Source of the DNA: DAHUXN01 sp963811805
Lineage (GTDB): Bacteria; Acidobacteriota; Terriglobia; Acidiferrales; UBA7541
DNA length: 64,000 nt
NCBI GenBank assembly: GCA_963811805.1
Contig: CAWESU010000001.1
Coordinates: forward strand, 2,480,001-2,544,000
Direction: 5' to 3'
The notes beneath the pieces are model-generated. The model saw nothing but the letters and a program-made list of their open reading frames with translations, made no database searches and was not told where the DNA came from. Below, one piece after another: positions 16,719 through 26,662 of the stretch (position 1 is its first letter; every line of letters starts with the position of its first letter). The translations under genes and the position numbers were made by a program.

Positions 16719-19157
16719 CTATTTTGTGCGGCAGAGAATGGTGTGGTCAGGGTCGATTTCGAGCTTCAGCGGGTGAAAGCGTGCGATGAATCGAAATGGA
16801 GTTGCGGTGCCGGTGGTCACGACGTCTCCGAGAAAAACCGGTTTGCCTTGCGCCGCGGAAGCATAAATCGGAACCCGCTCGGTGAAAACATCGGCGACCT
16901 CGCGCTGCTCAAGCGAGCCTTCCACTAGAAAACGAGACTCGCGGGGGCGCACGCTGAAGCTGAGGCTATATTCCGGTATTCCCGTCTGGCGCACCCACTG
17001 ATCGAAAAACCAGTCCATGGAGCGGCTGCTCTCAAGGTCCATCGAGGGAGTCATCAGACGTTGCACCTCATTTTCAAGCTGCTCGGTGGATAGCGTTTGA
17101 AAGCGATGATCGGCGAGTGTGTTCTTCAGTAGTTCGTCAAATCGCTCGTCGGGATTCTTCTTTCGCGGATCGCGCAGCATCATTCGGAGCATGTGGAATA
17201 CCCATGCGCCTTTTTCGTAGACGATGACGCGGTAGGCGTCCGGGGTTTTCGAGGAGTCTAGACGGTAACCGAAGTCGACGGGGCCGGTCTGCTCAACGGT
17301 TTGACCAGTGTTGGGTTCCTTGGCAAGGAGCGCATCGCGATACCGCGACAGCCATTCCTGCAGCGCGTGCTTTGAAGGGTGGCGGTTTTGGTCATACATC
17401 AGCGACTGATAATCCGCCATGCCTTCCTCGATCCAGACGTCGCGGTAGCTGGCGGGAGTCACGATGTTTCCCCACCATTGATGAACCACCTCGTGAAATG
17501 GGACAAGCTCTTGCACTTGCTCTTGCGTACGCACGGACAGCCCTGCCTGTTGTTGCTCCTGCGGCGATAAGAAAACGAATGTGGTCAGATACAGCAATCC
17601 TGGCCAGCCCTGCCCGAACGAGCCGGGAATTTGCGAAACGTCCAACTCGGGGAAAGGAAAAGGCCCGTTCAATTCTTCGTAGTAGTGGACGGAGTCAAGC
17701 AGCTTCGTTCCCAGTTCTTTCAGCACAGCGGCGGGGCTGGCCAAGGGTAGGGGCACGCGGGAAGCTGCGCTCGATTGACCCAACGCGTTGCGGCGTAACT
17801 GATCCACGATCCCCTGTTCGAGCTGCTGGTTGGCAAAAAGCTGAATGAGTGGTTTTTCCCCAACGGATTGCACGGCGTATTCGCCGAGATTGAATCCCGC
17901 AACGGAAATTGGTTGGGTGCTGCGCCAATGGCCGGTTTGCTGGCCATCGTCTTCGCCACTCTCGATTTCCTCACCCGTGGCGACGAGCCGCAAGCGCTTG
18001 GGCCAGCGAAACTTCAAATCGAAAGGAGCGAATTGCTCCAATCCCACCAAATGCGGGTACCAGCTTCCTCGTGCGCCGACGAAGTAGACGGCATTGCCAT
18101 CATCTTGAATCACCGTCCCGCGGTAGGAGACATGCAATTCGTAGACTTCCCCTTCAACCGCCTGCGCGGGAAGGGCGACGAACAGCAGATCATTTCCGCG
18201 CCTGGCAATTTCCTGACGGCGCATGTCCTCGTTCTGGAAAAAATCCAGAGAGCGGCCCTGGTCATCTGTGACGGCTTGGACTTGCAGGAAGCGCGAGAGT
18301 TCGAATTCCAGGATGCGGTCGCCCCCCGCCAGGCACTTCAAGTGGAGGACGGTATTGCCGGTGAGAGCCAGATCATCGCCAATGGTCGTGTCGGCCGCAT
18401 AGTCGACCGGGGCGAAATCCTGGGTATGGGGAGGCGCATTCGCGGCAGTGTAAGAGGTCCACACATCGAAAAAATCCCCGTCGCTTGAATGGCGCGGCTG
18501 CCCGGCCAGCACGGTTTCGGTGCGGCGTTCGTCGAGCGCGACGTCGAAACCTCCGTGCGCCGTCGAATTCAAAGCTGCATAGAAGTACCCGACTGGCGCC
18601 GACGATAGCAGCCCCTCCAGCACGCGGAGGGACGAATTGGGATTGAACTGAGCGACGATGGGATTCCAACTGTTCGTGAAATCGGGATCACTGCCGGCCA
18701 CGGCTTTTTGGGCGGTTAGGCCATCTTGGATTTCCTTCGCTGTGCCTTGGTCAAACCGGAGATAGGCTTGCCAGAATTCGACATCGATCAGCGGAACTCC
18801 CAAAAATCGCGCCACCGAAGCTCGTTCTGCCGGATCCGGCGGGACGGCAAACACTCGTCCGCGGCCTACAAACACAGCTCCGGTGACACGTCCGTCAACC
18901 GGCTGGAGAAAGGCGAGCTTTCCGTCGGCAAATGTGAATGCGACGCCGTCGCGCCGGACGGCCAGATCGTGAACCGTGTAGACATTCGTTCCGTCGACAC
19001 GGACTGCCTGAAGCTGTTGGTAGAGTTGCCGTGCGCTCGGCGGTGTGGGAGGAGGGCTTAGCGTCTGCGTTTGAGTGGCTGATTGGGCAGAGTGCGCGGC
19101 GAAAGGCGCAGCGGCTAGGAAGCAGATTGCCAGGGCGAGCTTCGCTGCGTTTTGCAC
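16719..19157 (-). CDS. secreted M1-family aminopeptidase-like metalloprotease
   Basis: Large exported protein of 812 residues with a signal peptide ending near AAHSAQSA. The gluzincin motif HEVVHQWWGN supplies two zinc histidines and the catalytic glutamate. The third ligand is in VWIEEGMADY, about 18 residues later, as in M1 peptidases. The N-terminal 300 residues do not look like a standard M1 N-domain and are probably a lineage-specific beta-rich region. The protein likely degrades peptides in the periplasm or outside the cell. The gene is convergent with the DUF3617 gene and runs the same way as the M20 peptidase upstream. Confidence 0.88.
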   Translation of the reverse strand: MQNAAKLALAICFLAAAPFAAHSAQSATQTQTLSPPPTPPSARQLYQQLQAVRVDGTNVYTVHDLAVRRDGVAFTFADGKLAFLQPVDGRVTGAVFVGRGRVFAVPPDPAERASVARFLGVPLIDVEFWQAYLRFDQGTAKEIQDGLTAQKAVAGSDPDFTNSWNPIVAQFNPNSSLRVLEGLLSSAPVGYFYAALNSTAHGGFDVALDERRTETVLAGQPRHSSDGDFFDVWTSYTAANAPPHTQDFAPVDYAADTTIGDDLALTGNTVLHLKCLAGGDRILEFELSRFLQVQAVTDDQGRSLDFFQNEDMRRQEIARRGNDLLFVALPAQAVEGEVYELHVSYRGTVIQDDGNAVYFVGARGSWYPHLVGLEQFAPFDLKFRWPKRLRLVATGEEIESGEDDGQQTGHWRSTQPISVAGFNLGEYAVQSVGEKPLIQLFANQQLEQGIVDQLRRNALGQSSAASRVPLPLASPAAVLKELGTKLLDSVHYYEELNGPFPFPELDVSQIPGSFGQGWPGLLYLTTFVFLSPQEQQQAGLSVRTQEQVQELVPFHEVVHQWWGNIVTPASYRDVWIEEGMADYQSLMYDQNRHPSKHALQEWLSRYRDALLAKEPNTGQTVEQTGPVDFGYRLDSSKTPDAYRVIVYEKGAWVFHMLRMMLRDPRKKNPDERFDELLKNTLADHRFQTLSTEQLENEVQRLMTPSMDLESSRSMDWFFDQWVRQTGIPEYSLSFSVRPRESRFLVEGSLEQREVADVFTERVPIYASAAQGKPVFLGDVVTTGTATPFRFIARFHPLKLEIDPDHTILCRTK

Positions 19158-19229
19158 CGATTGACTCTAACAATCCGCTGATTATCGAGCAAGGGCAGCG
19201 GCTTGAGGCGTCCCGATTGCGGACAGGCT

Positions 19230-20381
19230 TCAGATGGTGGCGAGGAGTCCGGCCAGGATTGCGGCGCGTTCGGAGAGCGAGCCGACCAGAATGTGCTCGC
19301 GCGGGCTGTGTGCTCCGTCGCCGACGGCGCCGAGGCCATCGAGCGTGGGAATTCCGAGCGCAGCTGTGAAATTCCCGTCGGAGCCGCCGCCCGTCGCGGC
19401 CTCGGCGAGCTTCATTCCGACTTCGTCGGCTAATTCTTGCGCGTGAGCGAATAACTTGCGCGATGCGGGCGTGCGCTCCATGGGAGGACGGTTGATGCCG
19501 CCGGCCACTTCGAGTTTTGCGCCGCGAAGGATAGGCCGCAGCGCTCGCAATTTGCGGTTCAGCGCCTGTGCGCCCGCCAGGCGCGCGACGCGAACATCGA
19601 CGAAGGCGCGCGCGCGGGCGGGCACGACGTTGGATGCCGTCCCGCCCTCGATCACGTTTGCTTGCACGGTGATTCCGCGTTTTGGATCGTTCCATTTGAG
19701 CAGACGGACAATCTGCAGGGCTAACTCATGCACCGCGTTGACGCCGCTTTCCGGGTCGATTCCGGCGTGCGCGCTGCGCCCTGTGACAATCAGTTCGGCT
19801 TCGCCAACGCCCTTGCGCTTAGTTTTCAAACGCCCATCGCGTCCGTAAGCGGGCTCAAGCACGAACACAGCCTCGCTTTTGCGGGCCTCGCGCTCGATGG
19901 TCTCGCGGGATGCCCGGCTGCCGGTTTCTTCGTCGGAAGTCCACAGAAAAACAATTTTCCGCCGCGGTGAAATTCGCCGAGCGCGAAGAGCATCGACCGC
20001 CGAGAGGGCAATCGCGAGTCCTCCTTTCATATCGAATGTTCCCGGACCCCAGATTCGGCCTTTCACGACGCGAAACGGCATCTTCGCGAGCGTCCCCATG
20101 GGATAGACGGTGTCAAGATGCCCGAGAACGAAAATCTGGCGACCCGTGGCCTTGGAACTTGGCTGTAGCTCGGCAAGCACGTGATTGCCGCACGAGGTCT
20201 GCTGCAGCATTCGCACGACGGCGCCACGGCGTTTCCATTCACTGGCAACTATTTGTCCGAGGCGGTCGACGGCGGCCTTGTCATGGGTCGGGGATTCGAT
20301 TTCCACCATGCGGCCGAGCAGCCGCACAATCTCCGGTTCATGCTTGCGCAGCCAGGAATGTAGCTCGCTCATCGGAGTCAT
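19230..20381 (-). CDS. M20-family metallopeptidase (carboxypeptidase G2-like)
   Basis: Zinc peptidase of 383 residues from ATG 20381. The family motifs are GHLDTVYP (first metal histidine), GPGTFDMKGG (bridging aspartate), SDEETGSR (catalytic and metal glutamates), VLEPAYG and a late GDGAHSPREH histidine. A central dimerisation lid domain is visible around GRSAHAG. The closest named relative by motif is glutamate carboxypeptidase (CPG2). No signal peptide is clear with this start. A frame extension to 20447 adds an Arg/Ala-rich stretch with no ribosome binding site and runs into the promoter for the divergent gene. Confidence 0.85.
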   Translation of the reverse strand: MTPMSELHSWLRKHEPEIVRLLGRMVEIESPTHDKAAVDRLGQIVASEWKRRGAVVRMLQQTSCGNHVLAELQPSSKATGRQIFVLGHLDTVYPMGTLAKMPFRVVKGRIWGPGTFDMKGGLAIALSAVDALRARRISPRRKIVFLWTSDEETGSRASRETIEREARKSEAVFVLEPAYGRDGRLKTKRKGVGEAELIVTGRSAHAGIDPESGVNAVHELALQIVRLLKWNDPKRGITVQANVIEGGTASNVVPARARAFVDVRVARLAGAQALNRKLRALRPILRGAKLEVAGGINRPPMERTPASRKLFAHAQELADEVGMKLAEAATGGGSDGNFTAALGIPTLDGLGAVGDGAHSPREHILVGSLSERAAILAGLLATI

Positions 20382-20456
20382 CGCGCCGCGTATCCTAGCA
20401 ATCACCGGCGGATTCGGCAACCTTGCCCGAGCCGCATGCGGGCGCAAATTCCCATT

Positions 20457-20484
20457 TTGTCGATGCTCGGGCGTCCGGTATATT
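20457..20484 (+). promoter_or_regulatory. promoter for the TPR-GAF-GGDEF gene
   Basis: TTGTCG (20457-20462), a 16-base spacer and TATATT (20479-20484). The gene starts at 20595, leaving a leader of about 100 bases in which no further structure stands out. Confidence 0.4.
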
Positions 20485-20594
20485 GTCTAAGTAGCCTTGC
20501 ACAGACATACAGGCGAGCTTTCCCGGGCGGAGTATTGCATTGCGACTCGAGAGAGTTTGCGCTGTGCCGATGGTCGATTGAAGCAACGACACGC

Positions 20595-23147
20595 ATGAGT
20601 CAAGACGTCGCCAAGCACCTGGACCGCGCGCGCAAAAACCTGGAGAAAAACAAACTTCAGGAAGCGATCGCCGAATACCACGCAACGCTGGACGCCTCGC
20701 CCAATCATCCTGAGGCCGTCCAAATGCTTTCCGAGCTTTACGTTCGGGTCGGCGACCTGGTGCAGGCCGCAAATTTTTACGGTTTGCAATTCGATCGCCT
20801 GGCGGAATCCGGCGACGTGGCGCGGACCTCCGCGATTTTTACGCGCTACTTGAAGGCGTATCCGCAGCCGCCGGCGAGGCTTGCGCGCTACGCGTTCTTG
20901 CTGCAAAAGCAGAACAAGACCGCCGACGCGATTGAATATTATTCCTCCGCGGCGCAGAAGTTCCACGAACTGAAAGATCTGAAATCGGAATTCGAATGCT
21001 TGCAGCGCGTGGCGCAACTGGATCAGGAAAATCCCGCGCGTCAGGTGGCTCTGGCGCAGCTTGGAGAGAAACTCGGGAACGCGGAAGTCGCCGGCCGGGC
21101 TTTCCTGCGCGCCGCTCAATTGAGCCAAGCCTCCGGGCAGCCAGCCGAAGCTCTGGCCCATTTCGCCGATGCGCATAGGTTGGCGCCGAAGGATCGGAGC
21201 GTCGCCCTGCTTTTTGCGGATGCCCGCTTGCACAACGGCGATGCGTCGGGCGCCGTTCAGCTGCTTCAGCCATTCGCGCCACCCGATCCCTCCGACACGA
21301 CGTTTCTGGGCCTCTACGGAGAAGCGCTTTTGCAAACCGATCAGCTCGATTCGGCCCGCGAGGCTTTTTTCGCTTTGTGCCGGGAGAAGCCCGAAGGATT
21401 TGAGAGGCTTTTCGATCTGACCGACAAGTACTTCGCAGCAGGCGCGGATGAGAGCGCCATCGCCGTACTGGAGCAAACCAAGGAATGGATGTTCGCCGCT
21501 CGTGCGGAGACAGCGTTTGCGTCGCGGCTTGACCAGATCGTCGCGGGACACCCGAAGTCGCTTCCGCTGATCGAGTTTTGGGCCAAACTTTACGACCAAT
21601 TGAATCGCGAAGTGAAATACTTCGACGCCCTGATCTGCCTGTTTGATCTTGACTTCGAGCGCAACAAGATTTCTGAGGCGTGCGACGCGCTGGACCGTCT
21701 GGTTGAAATCGACCCTTATGATTACCGGATACACGAGCGGATTGCGCGACTCGAGGGCAAGGCTACGCCAGCCTTTCTCCGCAGCATCAACATGAGAGCT
21801 GCCAAGGTCGCTGGTGGCAACCAGACTCAGGCGAATGTTACCGGTGGATTGGGAGATTCCGCGCGCGCGCCCGCGACGGAAGAAGAAAAGTCGCAGCGTG
21901 CTCTGGACGACCTGATCGTGCAGGCGGAGATTTTCTTGCAGTATTCGCTGCAGAGTAAAGCCATCGAGCGGCTGGAACGCATTGCCGACATGTTCCCCGG
22001 CCAAGAAGCGAAAAACGAGCGGCTGCGGATGCTCTATGAGCGCGCGAACTGGTGGCCGAAAGGGTCGCAGGCGCGTCCGCAGCCCGTCGCGCCGCCTTCC
22101 GCACCGGTTCATCCGTCGCCGACGTCGGCGGCGGACACACACCGCGACCTTGCTGAAATCGCGGAGATCACGCGGCTGATGTACCGCGAAGTGACACCTC
22201 GCGAGGTCTTGGCCACCGCGGTCCGGGAAATTGGCAAGTATCTTTCGGTGCGCCGATGCATCGCGCTGATCGGAGCGCCGGGAGAAAAATCGCAAATGAC
22301 CGCTGAATTTGCGGCGCCCGGCCTGAAGTCCGCCGCTGCACCCGCTCTGGCGAACGTCGCCGCGGCTCTGGCAAAGCTTCCCGCCGACGGGCTCGGAGGG
22401 ATTTCCGCCCAGGTTTCTCAAATTGCCGATCTGCGAGCGCTTGATGTGGAAAGCGTGCTGGGTGTTCCGTTGACCGACAAAGATACTCAGACGGTTGCGG
22501 GAATCCTTTTTGTGGGAGACGCTGCGTCACGCGCCTGGAAGCCCAACGAGAACTATTTTCTGCAGGCCGTCGGCGATCAGATCACGATTTCGGTGAATCA
22601 CACGCGGCTGCGTTCGCTGGTGCGCACGCTCGCGGTGGCCGACGAGAAAACAGGATTGCTCGGTCGCGGCGCTTACCTCGATTGCCTTCTCGCCGAGTCC
22701 AAGAGATCTCGTGTTCAGGGCACGCCGCTAGCGCTGGTGATTCTGGAGATCGACCATGGGCCGGAAATTCTGCGCGAAGAAGGCGACAGCGCGCTCGAAT
22801 CGTACATGAATCAGGTGGCGCGCGCGGTCGAGCCTTCCATCCGCCAAGGCGATTTGGGGGTCAAGTACACGGCGTGGTCGCTGGCGTTCGTGCTTCCGGA
22901 TACGTCGCGGGAAAGCGCGGAAGATATCGCCAAGAAATTGCGACAAGTTGCCGCGCAGGTGCAGCCGGAATGGGCGAAGAAGCCCTTGACAATCGGCGCG
23001 GTGGTGGCGGATGCCGCTGCGCGGCCCTCGGATGAAAATGAAGATCGAGTGACCGAGTGGATCAACCGCGCGGAACTTGGTCTGGATGAAATTCGGCGTC
23101 GCGGCGGCAATCGCGTGGTTTCGCTGGCCGCGCCGCAGCCTGCCTGA
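20595..23147 (+). CDS. TPR-GAF protein with degenerate GGDEF domain
   Basis: 850-residue cytoplasmic signalling protein. The first half consists of tetratricopeptide repeats (for example EAIAEYHATLDASPNHPEAV). The middle holds a GAF-like domain (REIGKYLSVRRCIALIG). The C-terminus has the diguanylate-cyclase fold: TGLLGRGAYLDCLL, then RQGDLGVKYTAWSLAFVLP, where an active enzyme has GGDEF. The signature is replaced by TAWSL, so cyclase activity is not expected and a sensor or scaffold role is more likely. The start at ATG 20595 is where recognisable helix-turn-helix repeats begin; upstream in-frame codons lie in the promoter region. Confidence 0.8.
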   Translation: MSQDVAKHLDRARKNLEKNKLQEAIAEYHATLDASPNHPEAVQMLSELYVRVGDLVQAANFYGLQFDRLAESGDVARTSAIFTRYLKAYPQPPARLARYAFLLQKQNKTADAIEYYSSAAQKFHELKDLKSEFECLQRVAQLDQENPARQVALAQLGEKLGNAEVAGRAFLRAAQLSQASGQPAEALAHFADAHRLAPKDRSVALLFADARLHNGDASGAVQLLQPFAPPDPSDTTFLGLYGEALLQTDQLDSAREAFFALCREKPEGFERLFDLTDKYFAAGADESAIAVLEQTKEWMFAARAETAFASRLDQIVAGHPKSLPLIEFWAKLYDQLNREVKYFDALICLFDLDFERNKISEACDALDRLVEIDPYDYRIHERIARLEGKATPAFLRSINMRAAKVAGGNQTQANVTGGLGDSARAPATEEEKSQRALDDLIVQAEIFLQYSLQSKAIERLERIADMFPGQEAKNERLRMLYERANWWPKGSQARPQPVAPPSAPVHPSPTSAADTHRDLAEIAEITRLMYREVTPREVLATAVREIGKYLSVRRCIALIGAPGEKSQMTAEFAAPGLKSAAAPALANVAAALAKLPADGLGGISAQVSQIADLRALDVESVLGVPLTDKDTQTVAGILFVGDAASRAWKPNENYFLQAVGDQITISVNHTRLRSLVRTLAVADEKTGLLGRGAYLDCLLAESKRSRVQGTPLALVILEIDHGPEILREEGDSALESYMNQVARAVEPSIRQGDLGVKYTAWSLAFVLPDTSRESAEDIAKKLRQVAAQVQPEWAKKPLTIGAVVADAAARPSDENEDRVTEWINRAELGLDEIRRRGGNRVVSLAAPQPA

Positions 23148-23168
23148 TAAATGAAGTAAGGAGGAATT

Positions 23169-24356
23169 ATGTTTCCCACGGACGTGGTGATTCTGGCCGG
23201 AGCGCGCACTCCTATGGCGCGCTATAACGGCGAATTCGCGAATATTTCGGCAATCGATCTGGGCGCGTTGGCGGCGAAAGAAGCCATCAAGCGCTCCGGC
23301 GTGGACTCGGCGGAAATCGAGCACGTTGTTTTTGGCAACGTGCAGCAAAGCAGCTCCGACGCGCATTACGGCGCGCGTCACGTTGGATTGAAAGCTGGCC
23401 TGAAAGTGGAAACGCCCGCGGTGACCGTGAATCGCCTTTGCGGTTCCGGCATGGAAGCGATCAGCCAGGCCGCGCAGCGCATCCTTTTGGACGAAGCCAA
23501 AATGGTCCTGGCTGGCGGTATGGAAAATATGACCCAGGTGCCGCACGTGATTCGCGGCGCGCGCAGCGGTTTCCGGCTGGGCGAAGGCAAACTCGAAGAT
23601 GCGCTGATGGCCGGGCTCCTCGACCCGTTCAGCGGCTGCACCATGTCCGATACCGCCGAAAACCTTGCTGTCGAATACAAAATCACGCGCCGCGAATCGG
23701 ATGAGTACGCGCTGCGCAGCCAGCAGGCCGCCGAAGCCGCGTACAAGGCCTGCCGCATGAGCGAAGAAATCGTGCCGGTCGAAGTCGGCAAGGGCAAGAA
23801 GGCGCATCTTTTTTCACAGGACGATCATCGCCGCGCGGACACCACCATGGAGAGCCTCTCCGCGCTTCCGCCGGCGTTTCGCAAGGATGGAGTGGTCACG
23901 GCGGGCAACGCCAGCGGAATCGTCGACGGGGGCGCTGCGGTGATCATGACGACGGAGAAGGCTGCCAAAGAGCGCGGGGCAAAACCGCTGGGCCGCATCG
24001 TTTCGTGGGCAACGACGGGGGTTGAGCCTCGCTTGATGGGTATTGGTCCAGTGCCATCGAGCAACAAGGCGCTGCAATTGGCCGGATTGAAACTCGATCA
24101 GATGGACTTAATCGAGGTGAACGAAGCGTTTGCGCCGCAATACCTTGCCGTGGAGAAGGCGCTGGGCCTCAATCGCAACAAAACGAACGTCAACGGCGGC
24201 GCCATCGCGCTCGGCCATCCGCTGGGCGCCACGGGGACGCGGCTGATCCTGACGCTGCTTCTGGAGTTGCGCCGGCGCAATCAGCGATACGGCTTGGCCA
24301 CCGCATGCATCGGCGGAGGGCAGGGAATTGCGATGATCGTGGAATCGATATCGTAA
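23169..24356 (+). CDS. acetyl-CoA acetyltransferase (thiolase)
   Basis: Thiolase of 395 residues that condenses or cleaves acyl-CoA in beta-oxidation or the reverse route. The nucleophile is C91 in VNRLCGSG. The catalytic histidine is H350 in ALGHPLGATG and the second cysteine is C380 in ACIGGGQG. A GGAGG site precedes ATG 23169. Together with the next two genes it gives thiolase, hydroxyacyl-CoA dehydrogenase and enoyl-CoA hydratase in one transcript. It could work either in fatty acid degradation or in C4 acyl-CoA synthesis. Confidence 0.95.
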   Translation: MFPTDVVILAGARTPMARYNGEFANISAIDLGALAAKEAIKRSGVDSAEIEHVVFGNVQQSSSDAHYGARHVGLKAGLKVETPAVTVNRLCGSGMEAISQAAQRILLDEAKMVLAGGMENMTQVPHVIRGARSGFRLGEGKLEDALMAGLLDPFSGCTMSDTAENLAVEYKITRRESDEYALRSQQAAEAAYKACRMSEEIVPVEVGKGKKAHLFSQDDHRRADTTMESLSALPPAFRKDGVVTAGNASGIVDGGAAVIMTTEKAAKERGAKPLGRIVSWATTGVEPRLMGIGPVPSSNKALQLAGLKLDQMDLIEVNEAFAPQYLAVEKALGLNRNKTNVNGGAIALGHPLGATGTRLILTLLLELRRRNQRYGLATACIGGGQGIAMIVESIS

Positions 24357-24408
24357 GCGGCGCGGGCGATCAATGTAAATTTTCTTTAAGACCATTTGAG
24401 GAGAAGGA

Positions 24409-25293
24409 ATGCCAATCGAAAAAGTCGGGGTGGTGGGCTGCGGCCTGATGGGCTCGGGCATTGCGCAAATTGCCGCCCAGGCAGGCTGCACCGTTTTCGT
24501 CCGGGAAGTCAGCGAGGAGCGCCTGAACAAAGGTCTGCAATCCATCGAAAAGAGCCTCGGCAAATTTGTCGAGAAGGGAACATTGTCCGCTTCCGATCGC
24601 GACGCCACACGCGCCCGCCTTCACGGAACCACGAAGCTGGAAGATCTGAAGGACTGCGATTTGGTTGTGGAAGCGATCATCGAGCAGCTGCCGGATAAGC
24701 GCGAGCTGTACACGGCTCTCGACAAGATTTGCCCAAAGCACACGATTTTCGCGAGCAATACGTCTTCGCTCTCCATTACCGAGATGGCCGTTTTTACCTC
24801 GCGCCCGGAACGATTTATCGGCCTGCACTTTTTCAACCCGGTCCCGCTGATGAAACTGGTGGAAGTGATTCGCACCATCGCCACCGATCCCAAAGTTTAC
24901 GAAGAGGCGGTGGCCTTCGCCACGCGCGTCGGCAAGGTGCCGGTGCGAACGTCGGACCGGACCGGCTTCATCGTGAACCGCTTGCTGGTGCCGTATCTTC
25001 TCGACGCAGTCCGTGTGCTCGAAGGCGGCGTCGCTTCGATCGAGGATATCGACAATTCCATGAAGCTTGGCTGCGGCTATCCCATGGGGCCGCTGACGCT
25101 GCTGGATTTTGTCGGCTTGGACACGACCTATTACATCGCCAACATCATGTTCGACGAATTCAAAGAACAGCGCTTCGCTCCGCCGCCGCTGCTGAAGCGC
25201 ATGGTTCTCGCTGGATGGAACGGGCGCAAAGCGGGGCGCGGCTTCTACGATTATTCCGACACGGCCAAGCCGCGCGCCATGCAGCTCGGATAG
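24409..25293 (+). CDS. 3-hydroxyacyl-CoA dehydrogenase
   Basis: NAD-dependent dehydrogenase of 294 residues, similar in size and motifs to 3-hydroxybutyryl-CoA dehydrogenase. The Rossmann loop is GVVGCGLMGSG. The catalytic His-Glu region is seen in GLHFFNPVPLMKLVEVI. The C-terminal dimer domain includes DRTGFIVNRLL and GYPMGPLTLLDFVGLD. AGGAGAAGG precedes the start. The single-domain form, without a fused hydratase, fits its separate crotonase partner downstream. Confidence 0.95.
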   Translation: MPIEKVGVVGCGLMGSGIAQIAAQAGCTVFVREVSEERLNKGLQSIEKSLGKFVEKGTLSASDRDATRARLHGTTKLEDLKDCDLVVEAIIEQLPDKRELYTALDKICPKHTIFASNTSSLSITEMAVFTSRPERFIGLHFFNPVPLMKLVEVIRTIATDPKVYEEAVAFATRVGKVPVRTSDRTGFIVNRLLVPYLLDAVRVLEGGVASIEDIDNSMKLGCGYPMGPLTLLDFVGLDTTYYIANIMFDEFKEQRFAPPPLLKRMVLAGWNGRKAGRGFYDYSDTAKPRAMQLG

Positions 25294-25323
25294 CCTGGAA
25301 ATCAGAGAATACGGAGCCCAGTG

Positions 25324-26106
25324 ATGGCTTACGAAAACCTGCTCTACGAAGTGAAAAATCAAATTGCCTACATCACGTTCAACCGTCCAAAGGTGCTGAA
25401 CGCACTCAATCGTCAGACAGTTGAAGAATTGGGCGATGCGTTGAATCGTGCGCGGGAAGATGCCGCCGTTCGCGTTTTGATTCTCACCGGCACCGGCGAA
25501 AAATCGTTCGTCGCGGGCGCGGACATCAACGAACTCGCCCAGCGCACGCCGATCGACGGCAAGGATTTGTCGCTTTTTGGGCAGGAAATTTTCCACCGGC
25601 TGGAAACCATGGGCAAGCCGTCCATCGCAGCGATCAACGGCTTCGCGCTTGGCGGAGGCTGCGAACTGGCTCTCGCGTGCACGATGCGGATCGCCAGCAA
25701 GAATGCGCGGCTCGGCCAGCCCGAGGTGAAGCTCGGCATCATGCCGGGCTATGGCGGCTCGCAGCGCATGGCACGCCTTTGCGGCAAAGGCATTGCGCAC
25801 GAACTGATTCTGAGCGGCGAAATGATTTCCGCCGATGAGGCGCTGCGCGTCGGCCTGGTGAATCACGTCGTGGAGCAAGCGGAATTAATCGCGACCGCGG
25901 AAGCCATCGCGAAAAAAATCATCGCCAACGCGCCTCTGGCAGTTAAGTTCTCCATGGACGCCATCGAGCGCGGCATGGAAATGCCCCAAGAGGAAGGCCT
26001 GTTCCTCGAGGCGACGCTTTTTGGGCTTTGCTGCGCGACCGAGGATATGCGCGAAGGCACGCGCGCCTTCATTGAAAAGCGCCCGGCGCAGTTCAAGGGA
26101 AAATAG
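25324..26106 (+). CDS. enoyl-CoA hydratase (crotonase family)
   Basis: Crotonase-fold enzyme of 260 residues. The oxyanion-hole segments are FVAGADINEL and GFALGGGCELALA. The two catalytic glutamates fit GGCELA and QPEVKLGIMPGYGG. An in-frame GTG at 25321 directly precedes ATG 25324; I take the ATG, with GGAG about 8 bases upstream. It completes the three-enzyme acyl-CoA module and is followed after 4 bases by ribH. Confidence 0.93.
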   Translation: MAYENLLYEVKNQIAYITFNRPKVLNALNRQTVEELGDALNRAREDAAVRVLILTGTGEKSFVAGADINELAQRTPIDGKDLSLFGQEIFHRLETMGKPSIAAINGFALGGGCELALACTMRIASKNARLGQPEVKLGIMPGYGGSQRMARLCGKGIAHELILSGEMISADEALRVGLVNHVVEQAELIATAEAIAKKIIANAPLAVKFSMDAIERGMEMPQEEGLFLEATLFGLCCATEDMREGTRAFIEKRPAQFKGK

Positions 26107-26110
26107 ACGC

Positions 26111-26659
26111 ATGCCCGCGAAAAAACCGCCGTTGCGGCAGCCGACCTTAGCACAGGGTGAACTCTCTGCCGGCGGCTTTCACTTCGGCATCGTCGTCAGC
26201 CGCTTCAACCAGTTCATCACGGACCGGCTGCTTGCGGGGGCGCTCGACGCGCTGCAACGCGCGGGCGCTTCCGAGAGCCAAATCGAAGTGGTCCGCGTTC
26301 CCGGCTCGCTTGAGATTGCCCTCGCTGCGAAAAAGCTAGCGCAGACCGGCCGTTGCGATGCAGTGATTTGCATCGGCTGCGTGCTGCGCGGCGAGACTTC
26401 CCATTTCGATCACGTCTGTACCGAGGCCGCTCGCGGCGTCCAGCTTGCTCAACTCGATACCGGCGTGCCCATGCCGTTCTGCGTGCTGACCTGTGACACG
26501 CTCGAGCAAGCCATCGACCGCGCGGGTTTGAAGACTGGCAACAAAGGCTTCGACGCGAGCCTCACGGCGATCGAGATGGCGCATCTTTCGCGGAAGCTTT
26601 CCGGCACGTCCAAGCCCTCTACGTCAAAGAAACCACGTCGCCGCGCCAGTCGCCGCTGA
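26111..26659 (+). CDS. ribH: 6,7-dimethyl-8-ribityllumazine synthase
   Basis: Penultimate enzyme of riboflavin synthesis. It condenses 5-amino-6-ribitylaminouracil with dihydroxybutanone phosphate. Key motifs are VVSRFNQFITD, VPGSLEIALAAKKLA and CVLRGETSHFDHV, whose histidine is catalytic. At 182 residues it is about 25 longer than usual because of a basic Lys/Arg/Ser tail. It starts 4 bases after the enoyl-CoA hydratase stop and is followed 3 bases later by nusB. The ribH-nusB pairing is common in bacteria. Confidence 0.95.
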   Translation: MPAKKPPLRQPTLAQGELSAGGFHFGIVVSRFNQFITDRLLAGALDALQRAGASESQIEVVRVPGSLEIALAAKKLAQTGRCDAVICIGCVLRGETSHFDHVCTEAARGVQLAQLDTGVPMPFCVLTCDTLEQAIDRAGLKTGNKGFDASLTAIEMAHLSRKLSGTSKPSTSKKPRRRASRR

Positions 26660-26662
26660 ATT

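Noticed and set aside
20487..22421. Long reverse-strand open frame (644 codons) opposite the TPR-GAF gene
   Set aside because: It lies wholly antisense to a gene with clear domains, is rich in Arg/Gln low-complexity sequence and shows no family motif. GC-rich codon usage creates such shadows.
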